NCBI RefSeq assembly: GCF_014647255.1
Contig: NZ_BMOV01000003.1
Coordinates: 310,001-374,000 of the forward strand
Source: Iodidimonas muriae
GTDB lineage: Bacteria > Pseudomonadota > Alphaproteobacteria > Sphingomonadales > Rhodothalassiaceae
Direction of reading: 5' to 3'
DNA: 64,000 nucleotides
Below the pieces are notes generated by a model. That model made no database searches, had not been told where the DNA came from, and was given only the letters and a program-made list of their open reading frames with translations. Positions 29,742 through 38,463 of the stretch are shown one piece after another (within the stretch, counting starts at the first letter, position 1; the number at the start of each line of letters is the position of its first letter). The translations under genes were made by a program, and so were the position numbers.

Positions 29742-30137
29742 CTAAGCGGCCCCGGTGAAGCGGTGGCCCTGCCTGATGCAGTTGTTCAGCCACAGGTTCA
29801 GAAAATCGTTCAGCTCACGCTTGAGCTGCGGCACGACCTTGCCGGGTGCGGGATAGACTTCTCTGTAAATCGGCGGAATCGCCTGCTGGAAGGTCAGCGC
29901 CTCGGCCATGTTCCGCTCGGGATAGATGCGGATTTCCATGTCCGGGTCGGCGCAAAGGTCGCCGTTCCGCTGGAAGTAGTGCGAGAGCGCGATGACATCG
30001 GCCCGGCGTTCCAGCACGTCCATGTTCAGGTCCATGAACGGTTCGCCGATATGGCTCTTGTCGTAGTCCTTGCCGGATTGGATGGCCGCGATTGCGCCGA
30101 GCCGGTCCAGCTTCCTGTAGATGGTCTCGTAAAGCAT
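29742..30137 (-). CDS. Hypothetical protein, DUF6908-like
   Basis: 131 residues beginning MLYETIYRKLDRLGAIAAIQ. The stretch SHYFQRNGDLCADPDMEIRI resembles small plasmid/ICE proteins annotated as DUF6908, but I cannot confirm membership. No catalytic motif. It sits in a run of short genes typical of the non-transfer part of conjugative elements. Confidence 0.6.
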   Translation of the reverse strand: MLYETIYRKLDRLGAIAAIQSGKDYDKSHIGEPFMDLNMDVLERRADVIALSHYFQRNGDLCADPDMEIRIYPERNMAEALTFQQAIPPIYREVYPAPGKVVPQLKRELNDFLNLWLNNCIRQGHRFTGAA

Positions 30138-30167
30138 TGGTGTTTCCTCCTTGTTGTTGGGGGCCGC

Positions 30168-30374
30168 TTATGCGGCGGCCCCGGCTTTCGGTTGATTGCG
30201 GCAGACGAAGATGCGGCCCGGTGCGCTGGGAACGACGGTGAGCACCTGGCGGAAGCTCTTGCCGTTCTTGGTCGGCCACTGCGCCCCGATGCGGGTCCAG
30301 GGCGCGTTCTCCCTGTCTGGCGCGAACCACACGATGTGGCTGGGGGCGCTGGTGTTGTTGGTGTTCTCGCTCAT
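30168..30374 (-). CDS. Small hypothetical protein of the mobile element
   Basis: 68 residues from the ATG at 30374 (MSENTNNTS); an ATG at 30389 is possible. The phrase WTRIGAQWPTKNGKSFRQVL resembles the WTRIGxAW..KDGKGF pattern of DUF736-type ICE proteins, though the rest differs. Probably first gene of the small operon that continues to 29347. Confidence 0.55.
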   Translation of the reverse strand: MSENTNNTSAPSHIVWFAPDRENAPWTRIGAQWPTKNGKSFRQVLTVVPSAPGRIFVCRNQPKAGAAA

Positions 30375-30646
30375 GTCGATGTCCTCCATCGTTGGGGTTG
30401 AAGTCCGAATACGGCTCAGAGGAAGCCGTCGTTGGAGGACTGGACGGCAAGGCCGCGCGCGCGAGTTGGTGCGGGCAACACGGTCGCGGTGAAGCGCGCC
30501 GCCTGCTATGCTGGCGGGCAGCCTTGCGGACAGTCCCAGACGGCTAGAACAGGCCGTTTCAGGAGGACGAAACCCGGCGGTGGACGGGCATATGAGCGAG
30601 AACCCAACACCCGCCGCCGCGAGGCAGGGCGTGAAAGGCCAGACAG

Positions 30647-31210
30647 GTGACGGAAAACGCGGCCCAGCTCGGTGCCAGATTGTGGAAGGCGATAAAGGAA
30701 GGCGACCTTCAAAGGTGCCGTGCGCTCGTCCTGGCCGGGGCCGATCTTGCCGTAACCAATGACGAAGGCTGGACGGTGCTGCACGTGGCCGCCACGGTGG
30801 AACACCCGGCGATCACGCGGCTGCTGCTGGAATCAGGCGTGCCGGTCGGCGCGCGCATCAAAAAGGGCGGCTGGACACCGCTCCATGTGGCCGCAGCGAA
30901 CGGCCATGCGGAGACGGCAAAGGCGCTGCTGGATGGCGGGGCCGATGTCAACGCCAAGGCAAGCGCGGACTTCACGCCGCTGCATGTGGCGGCCTGGTAC
31001 AACCGGCTGGGGGCCGCAACGTCGGTGCTGATGCAGCACGGCGCGGACCCGGAGGCGAAAACCGAGAAAGGCCGGACGGCTGCGGAGCTGGCCCGCCACA
31101 AGGATCACCCCGGCGTCGAGGTCCAGATCATGGCGCTCGATGCGGCGGTGCGGAGCGGCTGGATCGAGTCGGAGGCGACGGGCGGCGGCGCGGACAAGAG
31201 CCGGTCATGA
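30647..31210 (+). CDS. Ankyrin-repeat protein 1 of 3
   Basis: 187 residues from a GTG at 30647. Four ankyrin repeats: EGWTVLHVAATVEHPAITRL, GGWTPLHVAAANGHAETAKA, ADFTPLHVAAWYNRLGAATS and a partial KGRTAAELARHKD. Ankyrin repeats usually mediate protein binding. No signal peptide or enzymatic domain. Its TGA overlaps the ATG of the next ankyrin gene by four bases. Confidence 0.82.
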   Translation: MTENAAQLGARLWKAIKEGDLQRCRALVLAGADLAVTNDEGWTVLHVAATVEHPAITRLLLESGVPVGARIKKGGWTPLHVAAANGHAETAKALLDGGADVNAKASADFTPLHVAAWYNRLGAATSVLMQHGADPEAKTEKGRTAAELARHKDHPGVEVQIMALDAAVRSGWIESEATGGGADKSRS

Positions 31211-31569
31211 GAATCCCATTCACGCACGGCGGCACGCTTCTACACGTCGCCGCAAGACGGAACCTCACCGGACTGTGCAGTTGGCTGCTGCGGTGCGGGG
31301 CGGATGTGAACCGGACGGATATCCTTGGCCGGACAGCGTTGCACCACGCGGTGCGGGATGGCGCGGCAGACGCGGCCCGCTTCCTGATCGCGCAAGGCGC
31401 GGACCTCGATGCCAAAGACTGGCAATGTCGCACGCCGCTGTACCTCGCTGAAAGCGATGACGACGAAGCGCTCGCGCGGGTGATCCGCGAGGAAATCAGC
31501 CTGCGCCATGGGCAGCGCGTAAAGGCGGTGCATCAGGCACTGGCTGGAAAGGCTGGCGATGCCGGATGA
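31207..31569 (+). CDS. Ankyrin-repeat protein 2 of 3
   Basis: 120 residues with three short ankyrin repeats (GGTLLHVAARRNLTGLCSWL, GRTALHHAVRDGAADAARFL, CRTPLYLAESDDDEALARVI). It ends with the tail REEISLRHGQRVKAVHQAL, which is repeated nearly exactly at the end of the next protein. Overlaps the third gene by 11 bases. Confidence 0.82.
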   Translation: MRIPFTHGGTLLHVAARRNLTGLCSWLLRCGADVNRTDILGRTALHHAVRDGAADAARFLIAQGADLDAKDWQCRTPLYLAESDDDEALARVIREEISLRHGQRVKAVHQALAGKAGDAG

Positions 31570-32137
31570 GAAGGACTGCGAGGGAAAGGCCAGGCTGAAT
31601 CAGCGCCTGTTCGAGGCCGCAACGGAAGGCGCAGCCGATGTGGTGACTGAGTTTCTTAAACAGGGCGCGGAAGTGAACGCGATGGACACTGGCGGCTGGG
31701 CGGCGCTGCACTTTGCAGCGACGAACGACTCCCCGGACACGGCACTTGTCCTCATACAGAACGGCGCGGAAGTAGACATTCGGGAAGACGGGATAGGAGA
31801 CACGCCCCTGCATCACGCGGCCATGCGGGGGAAAGAGCGGGTCGCACTGGCCCTGCTGGAACACGGCGCAGACGTGAACGCCGTCAACGCCTTTAACGCG
31901 ACGCCGCTGCACGAGGCGGCGGTGGGCGGACATGCGGAACTGGTCAAAGCGTTGATCGCGCGCGGCGCGGACGTGAACGCGAAGGACGGACAGGGGCGCA
32001 CGCCGCTGGAACGCGCCGATGAACAGGGGGAAAGCGAGGCCGCCGAAGTGATACGCGAAGCAATCAGCCTACGGCACGGGCAGCGCGTGAAGGCGGTGAA
32101 GGTGCTGCGTGACCGCAAGAAGAAGGAGCGCAGCTAG
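31559..32137 (+). CDS. Ankyrin-repeat protein 3 of 3
   Basis: 192 residues. Four ankyrin repeats (GGWAALHFAATNDSPDTALV, GDTPLHHAAMRGKERVALAL, NATPLHEAAVGGHAELVKAL, GRTPLERADEQGESEAAEVI) and the C-terminal tail REAISLRHGQRVKAVKVLRD shared with protein 2. Lysine-rich end. The three genes form one overlapping operon. Confidence 0.83.
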   Translation: MPDEKDCEGKARLNQRLFEAATEGAADVVTEFLKQGAEVNAMDTGGWAALHFAATNDSPDTALVLIQNGAEVDIREDGIGDTPLHHAAMRGKERVALALLEHGADVNAVNAFNATPLHEAAVGGHAELVKALIARGADVNAKDGQGRTPLERADEQGESEAAEVIREAISLRHGQRVKAVKVLRDRKKKERS

Positions 32138-32215
32138 AACAAGCGAGCCTGATCAAAAAATATATACTGTCTCGGTTTTTCACTTTCTGAATTTCACATT
32201 AAGCACGACGGATCA

Positions 32216-32821
32216 TCACCAGACACACGACGGACCATCGCCAGCTTTGAGAAAAGTATTGATTTGTTCGGCAAACGCGCCAAAAGGAGGCACTAGATTT
32301 TCATCAACAGCCTCTTTGGAACAGTTTCCGGACAATCTATTCACGCAATCAGTAAACTTGGCTGAGCTGCCTGGACCAGAAACAAGGCTATTAAATAGAT
32401 CAAGGGCTACTTTTTCGCGGTAAAATGGGGCAAACGCCTCATATGGGTGACCTTCAGGAATCGTCACCATATAGTTCCAGGAGAAAACGGCTAAAATAGT
32501 TTTATCGCGGATGCGTGACGCGCGGTCACCAGCCCTTCCGGGTAAAACCAACCTTGGCGCATGCATGAACCCTGTAACCCACGTATATAGAATAAACCGT
32601 GCCTCTTCATCGCCCTCTTGAGCCTTGGGCCACAATAGATTCCAGCGCTTATTGCACCACTTCTCGCGCCCCTCGGCGGTTCCATGGATCCCTCCCGGTG
32701 GCCCCATCTCGTAGACATCGAGTGTTTGCGCCTGCGCGGGCCCACACATCGTCACTAAGGCAACGACAGCAACTAACAGGATACGAATCGATCGAAGCCG
32801 CGTTTCAGATGCTGCTCTCAC
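32216..32821 (-). CDS. Putative exported protein of unknown function
   Basis: The likely coding part starts around the GTG at 32821, giving a signal peptide (IRILLVAVVALVTMCGPAQAQ) followed by about 170 residues with four cysteines (CNKRW, DCVNRLSGNCS, SCVW). The open frame continues to 32989, but the added part is low in coding character and contains a copy of a short repeat. AT-richer than its neighbours. No family recognised; Rap1a/Tai-like immunity proteins have a similar size and small Cys-rich fold, but this is only a guess. Confidence 0.5.
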   Translation of the reverse strand: MRAASETRLRSIRILLVAVVALVTMCGPAQAQTLDVYEMGPPGGIHGTAEGREKWCNKRWNLLWPKAQEGDEEARFILYTWVTGFMHAPRLVLPGRAGDRASRIRDKTILAVFSWNYMVTIPEGHPYEAFAPFYREKVALDLFNSLVSGPGSSAKFTDCVNRLSGNCSKEAVDENLVPPFGAFAEQINTFLKAGDGPSCVW

Positions 32822-32843
32822 GAAGAGCCGTGAAAAGCCGGGC

Positions 32844-33016
32844 AAAAAACCGGGACAATTTATGTTTTCTCGTAGAAGCTCCACACAAGAAACGCCTGAG
32901 CGTAGAGTACTGATCAGACAGTTAAGATGCCGGTTAGGACAAACCGCCATCATTTGTTTTATAGACAGGGAGCCAAGAGAAATTGACATAGGGAAAAAAC
33001 CGGGACAGTTTATATT
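32844..33016. repeat. Pair of direct repeats 150 bp apart
   Basis: AAAAAACCGGGACAATTTAT at 32844 and AAAAAACCGGGACAGTTTAT at 32994, each followed by a T-rich stretch. The DNA between is AT-rich and not clearly coding. It may be the remains of a small mobile element. Confidence 0.5.
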
Positions 33017-33202
33017 TTTAATTCACGCTTAATCGTGAAAACGACAATTCTATACTACTATAATTTTTTGAATTCTCGCAGCTCTTCACGCGATTAACTC
33101 GTCGAAATGGTCGCGGGCGGTCAGGGCAAGGGGAGATGGTTGCGAGGCCCGGTCGGGAAATGCCGTCTGCCGTTGAACGAAGGGCATCTCGTCTGATTGC
33201 GG

Positions 33203-33832
33203 TTATTTGGTCCGCTTCGGCCCCTTGGGGCGGAAATGTGTATTGAAGTCGCGGGTCAGGCCGCCGGGCTCAATTATCTGGTCGGGTTGAATATCCATCT
33301 CGTCAGGATGCAGGCGGGCGTAAATCCGCACATCTCCGACGCCGGGCAGGTAGAAGGTCCGTAGCAGCGCGCCAGCGTCATCCGGCACGCGCTCGCCGGG
33401 CCGGACGTGAATGTCGCTGGGCTCGGGATCGGGCGGCTCTTCATCCCAATCCGGATATTCCTCGGCGAAAGCGACAGGATCGAAATCATCCGGGTGTTCA
33501 GTTTCCAGCGGAGCTTCGTATGCAGGTTCGGCGTCGTATGCAGAAGTCTGTACCCAGGGCGGCTCCCATGGCGGCAGGACATTGGGCGTATCCGGTCGGG
33601 GCGGCGTCCAGTCGGCCTCGTCCGTCGGCACTGCTGGCTGCGGCACCGGGAACCACGCCGGATCGATCTTGATCGGTACTGGCCTTGGGCCACGTGGCCG
33701 GGCGAAGAAGTTGAACAGCGCCCGGATGCCGAGCAAGCCGGTCAGCTTGTTGAACAGCCTCTTGAGGCTGAACCGCGTGACGGGTTGTCGGCTCCTGCGG
33801 TCCTGCTCCTCCCGTCGGGAAGGACCGCTCAT
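33203..33832 (-). CDS. Hypothetical protein coupled to the relaxase gene
   Basis: 209 residues. A basic N-terminus (FSLKRLFNKLTGLLGIRALFNFF, likely amphipathic) is followed by a long proline- and acid-rich linker (about residues 60-140) and a small folded end (ALLRTFYLPGVGDVRIYARL). Its ATG overlaps the relaxase stop by four bases, so it belongs to the mobilization operon. No known family. Possibly an accessory protein of the relaxosome; that is inference from context. Confidence 0.65.
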   Translation of the reverse strand: MSGPSRREEQDRRSRQPVTRFSLKRLFNKLTGLLGIRALFNFFARPRGPRPVPIKIDPAWFPVPQPAVPTDEADWTPPRPDTPNVLPPWEPPWVQTSAYDAEPAYEAPLETEHPDDFDPVAFAEEYPDWDEEPPDPEPSDIHVRPGERVPDDAGALLRTFYLPGVGDVRIYARLHPDEMDIQPDQIIEPGGLTRDFNTHFRPKGPKRTK

Positions 33833-35250
33833 CGGTCGTAACCACCTCCACGGTCGGGTGGTTTGTTATCTGGCGATTGAGGATCGCGGGCGCGGTCCAG
33901 CTCTTGCTGCCGGGCGCGCTCCTGGTCGCGGCGGTGCATGTCCTCAAGCTGGCTGTGTTCCTGATCGAACTTGCTCTCCAGCTTTTCGCGGGCCTGTTCG
34001 CGGTCGCGCTGCAACTCGGCCATGCGGGCCGCCCGGCGCTCGGCATCGCGAACGTCGCGTTCTTTTTCGCGCTGCTGCCGTTCGTCGTAGCGGTCACTGA
34101 TCCGCTTCGGATCAAGGCGGTCTTTGAGCTTGTGCTCGAACCGCTCGATGCCCTTGCCGGGCTCCATCTGCTTCCAGTCCAACTTCCGCTCGATATCGCG
34201 CTGCTCGTTAATCTGGCGGTTGACCAGATCCATCTCGCGCGCGATCCGCTTGTCCCAATCCTGCGCGAAGATTTCGCGGCGGCGGTCGTGGTTCTGGTTT
34301 AGATCGGCACGCGCCTCGGCAAGGGCCGGATCGTCGGGTGCAAGGATCGGCAAAGCCTCTTGCGACTTTGCCGGAGCCTCTGCCGTTGTCCGGCCTTCCT
34401 CTGCTTCTTCGCGTCCCGAGGCGCTGCGGCGGGCATCACGGCGCTGCTCCTGTATCTCTTGCGCCTCGGCAACGTCCGGCAAGCTGGCCGGGTCGATATC
34501 GGCGATCTTCTCGCGGATATCTTTTGCCTTCGCGGACGTGACCTGCCGATTGAGGCTGTGAATGTCGCCGGCGATATCGACCACGACGAACACGCGCTTG
34601 TCGCCATTGGCAAGAACGTAGCCATGTTCCTCCAGCGCGTTCCGGAATGCCTGGCCGTTGTCGGACTGTTCATAGAGGGCGGTGATCTCGGCCTTGCGCG
34701 CGATGGGGTCCAGCCCGCTGCGTTCGGACTGCTGCCACTCCATTCGGTTCATCTTGGCGACGGGCCGATCCTGCGACTTGTCGCGCTTGTAATGCGCGCC
34801 GGGCACGTGCTCGTGCCCGAACTCCGCTTCAAGCTGATGTGAGGCACGTTCATGGGCGAGATAGTTGTTGCTATCGGATCGCAGGGTCATCGTGTCGATG
34901 TCGGTGCGCGCCCAGACGACGTGAATATGCTCGCGGCCCTTCTTCTCGTGCAGCACCACGACGCGGGGCTGGCCTTCAAGGCCAAGCTCTTTCTCCAGCA
35001 CCGCCACGCAACGATCCCATTGCTCCGGCGTCATCTTGTAGTCGGTGTGGGGATCGATATTGGCGTGGTAGAGGCCCTTCTTGCCCCGCGTGCCGGACGC
35101 CAGCGCCTGCATGTCAGCAAGCGCCGCGTTGAGGTCTTCGATGGCGACGCCGTCGTATCCGAGGACGAGGACACGCTCATTCGTGTCACCGCGCATGAGA
35201 TGCTTGGCGAGGCTCCTTGGTGCTGCCCGGCTGCCGCCCTTGATGATCAT
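33829..35250 (-). CDS. Relaxase/mobilization nuclease, VirD2/MobA type
   Basis: Nicks oriT and pilots the strand in conjugation. 473 residues. The relaxase domain (residues about 1-180) carries the histidine motif HIHVVW at 108-113, preceded by VVVLHEKKGRE. The C-terminal half is a long charged, mostly helical region (RREIFAQDWDKRIAREMDLV and many EREKERD-type repeats), as in MOB-P-like relaxases with helical tails. It overlaps the MobC-like gene and the 209-residue gene by four bases each. Confidence 0.9.
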   Translation of the reverse strand: MIIKGGSRAAPRSLAKHLMRGDTNERVLVLGYDGVAIEDLNAALADMQALASGTRGKKGLYHANIDPHTDYKMTPEQWDRCVAVLEKELGLEGQPRVVVLHEKKGREHIHVVWARTDIDTMTLRSDSNNYLAHERASHQLEAEFGHEHVPGAHYKRDKSQDRPVAKMNRMEWQQSERSGLDPIARKAEITALYEQSDNGQAFRNALEEHGYVLANGDKRVFVVVDIAGDIHSLNRQVTSAKAKDIREKIADIDPASLPDVAEAQEIQEQRRDARRSASGREEAEEGRTTAEAPAKSQEALPILAPDDPALAEARADLNQNHDRRREIFAQDWDKRIAREMDLVNRQINEQRDIERKLDWKQMEPGKGIERFEHKLKDRLDPKRISDRYDERQQREKERDVRDAERRAARMAELQRDREQAREKLESKFDQEHSQLEDMHRRDQERARQQELDRARDPQSPDNKPPDRGGGYDR

Positions 35251-35606
35251 GGCGTCCTGCCCAGCGCTTGAAGAATGGCGGCGCGCATCTCGGCGATTTC
35301 GACCGAGGCGGCCTTCATGTCATCGACAAGGCCGTAAGGGTCGTCGCCGGTATTCAGGGCGCGGGCGATCTGGTTGACGTTGCTGCCCAGCTTGCCGATC
35401 TGCCCCAGCAGGCGGACAAGCTCCTGCCGCCGGATGGGCGGCTTGCGGGCGGCACGGGGGCCGGGGCTATCGAGGGCAGCGGCGCGCAGATATGCGCCAA
35501 GGGCAAGGCCGGTTTTATCGGCAGCGGATTTGAGGAGGGCGTGCTCCTCGTCGCTCAGGCGGACATGCGCGAGCTTGTTGCGTTTGCGCTTTTCGCTGCC
35601 TGCCAT
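35247..35606 (-). CDS. MobC-like relaxosome accessory protein
   Basis: 119 residues. Basic N-terminus, a ribbon-helix-helix-like segment (HVRLSDEEHALLKSAADKTG) and the MobC signature region LLGQIGKLGSNVNQIARALN. Such proteins melt oriT DNA for the relaxase. It is the first gene of the mobilization operon reading left; the candidate oriT lies immediately upstream. Confidence 0.85.
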   Translation of the reverse strand: MAGSEKRKRNKLAHVRLSDEEHALLKSAADKTGLALGAYLRAAALDSPGPRAARKPPIRRQELVRLLGQIGKLGSNVNQIARALNTGDDPYGLVDDMKAASVEIAEMRAAILQALGRTP

Positions 35607-35649
35607 GCGCTTGCCTCCGCACTAGAAAACAACTCGGCCAAATGCGCAT

Positions 35650-35996
35650 CCAAGGACGCCCTCCTTGGCAGGGTCCAGCACGGTTGCTGGTGCGGGTTCA
35701 GGGGGCATACCCCTGACGCGGGTTGAGGGGGTGCGCTATCCCCTCGCCAGGTTCCAAGGGCGGCGCGCCTTGGTCGTCATGTCGGGGAGAAACCCGACGC
35801 CGCATCCAACCGAAGGGGTTGGCCGGTCCAGCACGGATGCTGGTCGATGCCGCTGCCGAAACAGCGGTCTGGGTTCAGGGGCGAAGCGCCCTGACCGGGG
35901 ATGCAACGGGGAAGGATGTCCCCTTGCCAAGCCAGGCACGCGTGCCGAAACGACACCGTCGATTCGGGGCCGGGCCGGTCGTGCGGTTATACCGCA
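35650..35996. repeat. Array of about twelve GC-rich hairpins
   Basis: Consecutive inverted repeats: CCAAGGA/TCCTTGG (35650-35668), CCAGCA/TGCTGG (35675-35690), CAGGGG/CCCCTG (35699-35715), then GAGGGG/CCCCTC, CCAAGG/CCTTGG, TCGGG/CCCGA, CCAACC/GGTTGG, a second CCAGCA/TGCTGG with almost the same loop, CCGCTG/CAGCGG, CAGGG/CCCTG, GGGGA/TCCCC and finally TGCGG/CCGCA (35982-35996). No T-runs follow, so these are not ordinary terminators. Confidence 0.7.
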
Positions 35997-36047
35997 CATG
36001 GCTTGCCCTCCACCTTATGGTATATTTCAGGCTATCACATATATGGA

Positions 36048-36062
36048 AATTGTGCGACAATT
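36048..36062. promoter_or_regulatory. Palindrome AATTGT-GCG-ACAATT upstream of traG
   Basis: A perfect six-base inverted repeat in an AT-rich stretch about 140 bp before traG; it could be an operator or a relaxosome-protein site. No regulator can be assigned. Confidence 0.35.
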
Positions 36063-36201
36063 GCCGCCCGCTTTTGTAGCCGATTTTGGCCGCCGGAACA
36101 ACGCGCGAACGCCCTGACACCAGGGCCTGCACCGCGCATCTCGCGGTCCGTTGGCATGGCATGAGGAGCCATGACACGGCCCGCTCATCACGGGAGCCGC
36201 G

Positions 36202-38050
36202 ATGAAAACGCAGACCCGCGAACTGGTCACGATTGCCGGAATCCTCGTCGGGATTCCGTTCGCGGCACTGCTGTTGCTCAAGGGCGATCACAAGCTGTGG
36301 TGGGAGCCCCTCGCCATGGCCTCGCTGGCAGCCGGAATGCTCTTCACGGTGCTTGCCGTTCTCTCGATGTTCGGCATCCCGAAATCACCAGAAGACACCG
36401 CCGAAGAAGACGAGGAAGACGACGACGATGAAGAGCGGCCCAGATGGAAACATATCCGTCTGTGGCAGCTCTGCGCCGGGCTCGGCATCCCCTTCCTGCT
36501 CTATGCCGACGCCGTGACCGGCGATACCGGCAACTTCAATCGCATGTCGAACAGCATCGCCTTCTGGCCGGGGATTGCCGCGCTCGGCTATCTCGGGGCC
36601 AGGATCGGCTGGCGCATCCTCGTGGCGATCTTTGGTGGCGGGGTAGAAGAGCTGCAACCGACCACCCACGGCTCGGCCCGGTTCGCCACGGACAAGGAAA
36701 TCAAAAAGGCCGGGTTGCTGAACAATGCGGGCGTCTATCTCGGCCAGTACCCGAATCTCGGCGATGACGGGCTGTGGTTCGATGGCGACGGCCATTTGAT
36801 TACCGTCGCCGCGTCCGGTGCCGGAAAGGGTGTCTGCTCGGTGATTCCGAACCTGCTCACTTGGGAAGGCTCGGTCATCTGCAATGATCCGAAGGGTGAG
36901 AACGCCGCCGTCACCGCAAAACGACGGCGTGAGATGGGTCAGGAAGTCCATGTCCATGAACCCATGGGGTCTGCACGCAGGCCCGCCATGGGACTTGCCC
37001 TGTTCGGCGTTCAACCCGCTCGATTGGCTGGATATCAACAGCGAGGATGTCGGCGACGATGCCGCCATGATGGCGAACGCCCTTGTGCTGCGCGACAAGG
37101 GCACGTCGGGTGTCGAGGGGCATTTTGCCGATGAAGCGGAATCCCTGCTTACCGGCCTGATCCTCTATGTCGCCTTCATGGAAGAACCGGAGCGGCGCAA
37201 TCTGCTCACGGTGCGCGAGCTGATTACGCAGGCCCCGGAGGGCTGGACCGACCTGCTGCGCAAGATGTCGAAGCTGGTGCAAGCGGACGGGCTGATCGCA
37301 CGGGCCGCAAACCGCTTTCTCTCGAAATCGGATCGCGAAGGCCCGGCGGTGCTCTCGACGGCGCAACGCCATACCAATTTCCTCGACAGCAACCGGATGC
37401 GGCTGGTGCTGGGATCGTCGGACTTCGACCTGGCCGACCTCAAGCGCAAGCCCATGACCATCTATCTCTGCCTGCCGTTTGAACATGTCAGCGGGCAGTT
37501 TGCCCGCTGGCTTCGTTTGATGATCACACTGAGCCTGACGGCGCTTTCGCGCACCAAAGGGCCAACGCGACCCGGCACGCTGTTCCTGCTCGATGAGTTC
37601 GCCGCGCTCGGGCATCTGCGCATGGCCGAACGCGGCATGGCCGAAGGGCGCGCCTATGGCGTGAAGATGTGGCCGATCTTGCAGGACCTGAACCAGCTCA
37701 AGGACAATTACCGGGACGGCTGGCAAACCTTCATCGGCAATGCCCGCATCATCCAGTTCTTCGGCACGGCGGATTTGTTCACCGCCGAATACGTCTCGAA
37801 GATGCTCGGCAAAACCACGGTGTGGGCGAGCGGGTCGAGCGGTAGCCGCGAAAGCACCAGCGAAACGGGCCGTCCGCTGTTGACGCCGGACGAAGTGATG
37901 AATCTCGGGCCGGATGAGGAGCTGTTGTTTTTCCGGGGCGGCCTGCGTCCGATCAAAGCGCAGAAGCTCCCCTACTTCCAATCAAGCTTGAAAGACGACG
38001 CCGATCCGAACCCGATGGCGGAGGAGCATTTCGATCAGGCGGGGAGCTAA
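36202..38050 (+). pseudogene. traG: TraG/VirD4-type coupling protein with a single-base frameshift
   Basis: Inner-membrane ATPase that brings the relaxosome to a type IV secretion channel. The first frame (from the ATG at 36202) has membrane helices (about residues 10-27, 38-58, 90-105, 120-145), an acidic insert, Walker A in TVAASGAGKGVCS (about 201-213) and Walker B CNDPKGE (227-233). Near 36961 the homology jumps to the second frame, which continues NPWGLHAGPPWDLPCSAFNPLDW and carries the rest to 38050, including LFLLDEFAALGHL. Removing one C from the CCC at 36961-36963 restores HEPWGL and joins the halves. It may be a real mutation or a base-call error. Confidence 0.85.
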
Positions 38051-38173
38051 AATTTACAGCCCCGGAACATGGTGCAGAAGTGGCTGGGGCACGCCCAGCT
38101 ATCGACCACGGCGATCTATGCCGACGCCAAGGGGGCCGAGGAACAGGCTATTGCAGAGCGCATATGGCGCTAG
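38051..38173 (+). pseudogene. C-terminal remnant of a tyrosine recombinase (integrase)
   Basis: The frame after the traG stop codes for LQPRNMVQKWLGHAQLSTTA then IYADAKGAEEQAIAERIWR and a stop at 38171-38173. This is the typical last 40 residues of a phage-type integrase, with the box-C histidine in LGHAQ and the catalytic tyrosine in IYAD. Nothing of the N-terminal part is present. It marks an old recombination junction directly after traG, where trb genes would be expected. Confidence 0.85.
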
Positions 38174-38439
38174 TCTGCCGCTTCCTTCGCACCAACTCTC
38201 GGGTCATGAGGATATGGGGCTCCGCAGGACGCCATTTCCATTTCAACCGATATGGCATGTTTTCCGAATCGGACAACAAATATAATGGTTGCCGCTAGTG
38301 CAAGCGTCTGCATCGCTCCTGATACGACAGGTTCTGCCGGAAGAAACGATATAACCTCATAGAAAAGAGCTTCCATTTCGATTCCAAGAAAAAGTGCGAC
38401 CACGATAGCAGTGGCTATGGGCTTAATACGTTCTGACAA
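38170..38439 (-). CDS. Small membrane protein of unknown function
   Basis: 89 residues with two hydrophobic segments (AIVVALFLGIEMEALFYEVI; SGAMQTLALAATIIFVVRF). AT-richer than the flanking genes. No family recognised. It follows the next gene (38464-38754) by 24 bp on the same strand, so it may be the end of the antiporter operon. Confidence 0.55.
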   Translation of the reverse strand: MSERIKPIATAIVVALFLGIEMEALFYEVISFLPAEPVVSGAMQTLALAATIIFVVRFGKHAISVEMEMASCGAPYPHDPRVGAKEAAD

Positions 38440-38463
38440 GTTTATTTCTCCAAGAATGTGTAC

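Larger units (their letters stand above)
35607..36201. other. Candidate oriT / divergent control region of the mobilization module
   Basis: 595 bp without a gene, between mobC (left) and traG (right). The first 400 bp hold a dense array of short hairpins (separate entry), then the DNA becomes AT-rich (36010-36050) with a palindrome at 36048-36062. Position between divergent relaxosome and coupling-protein genes is usual for oriT. A clear nic consensus (YATCCTGY) was not found; the nearest is ACATCCTTCC on the minus strand near 35918. Confidence 0.45.

Noticed and set aside
29815-30450. 211-residue minus-strand frame spanning two small genes
   Set aside because: Another frame over the 131- and 68-residue genes, which have good ribosome sites; the product is Arg/His/Pro-rich low complexity.
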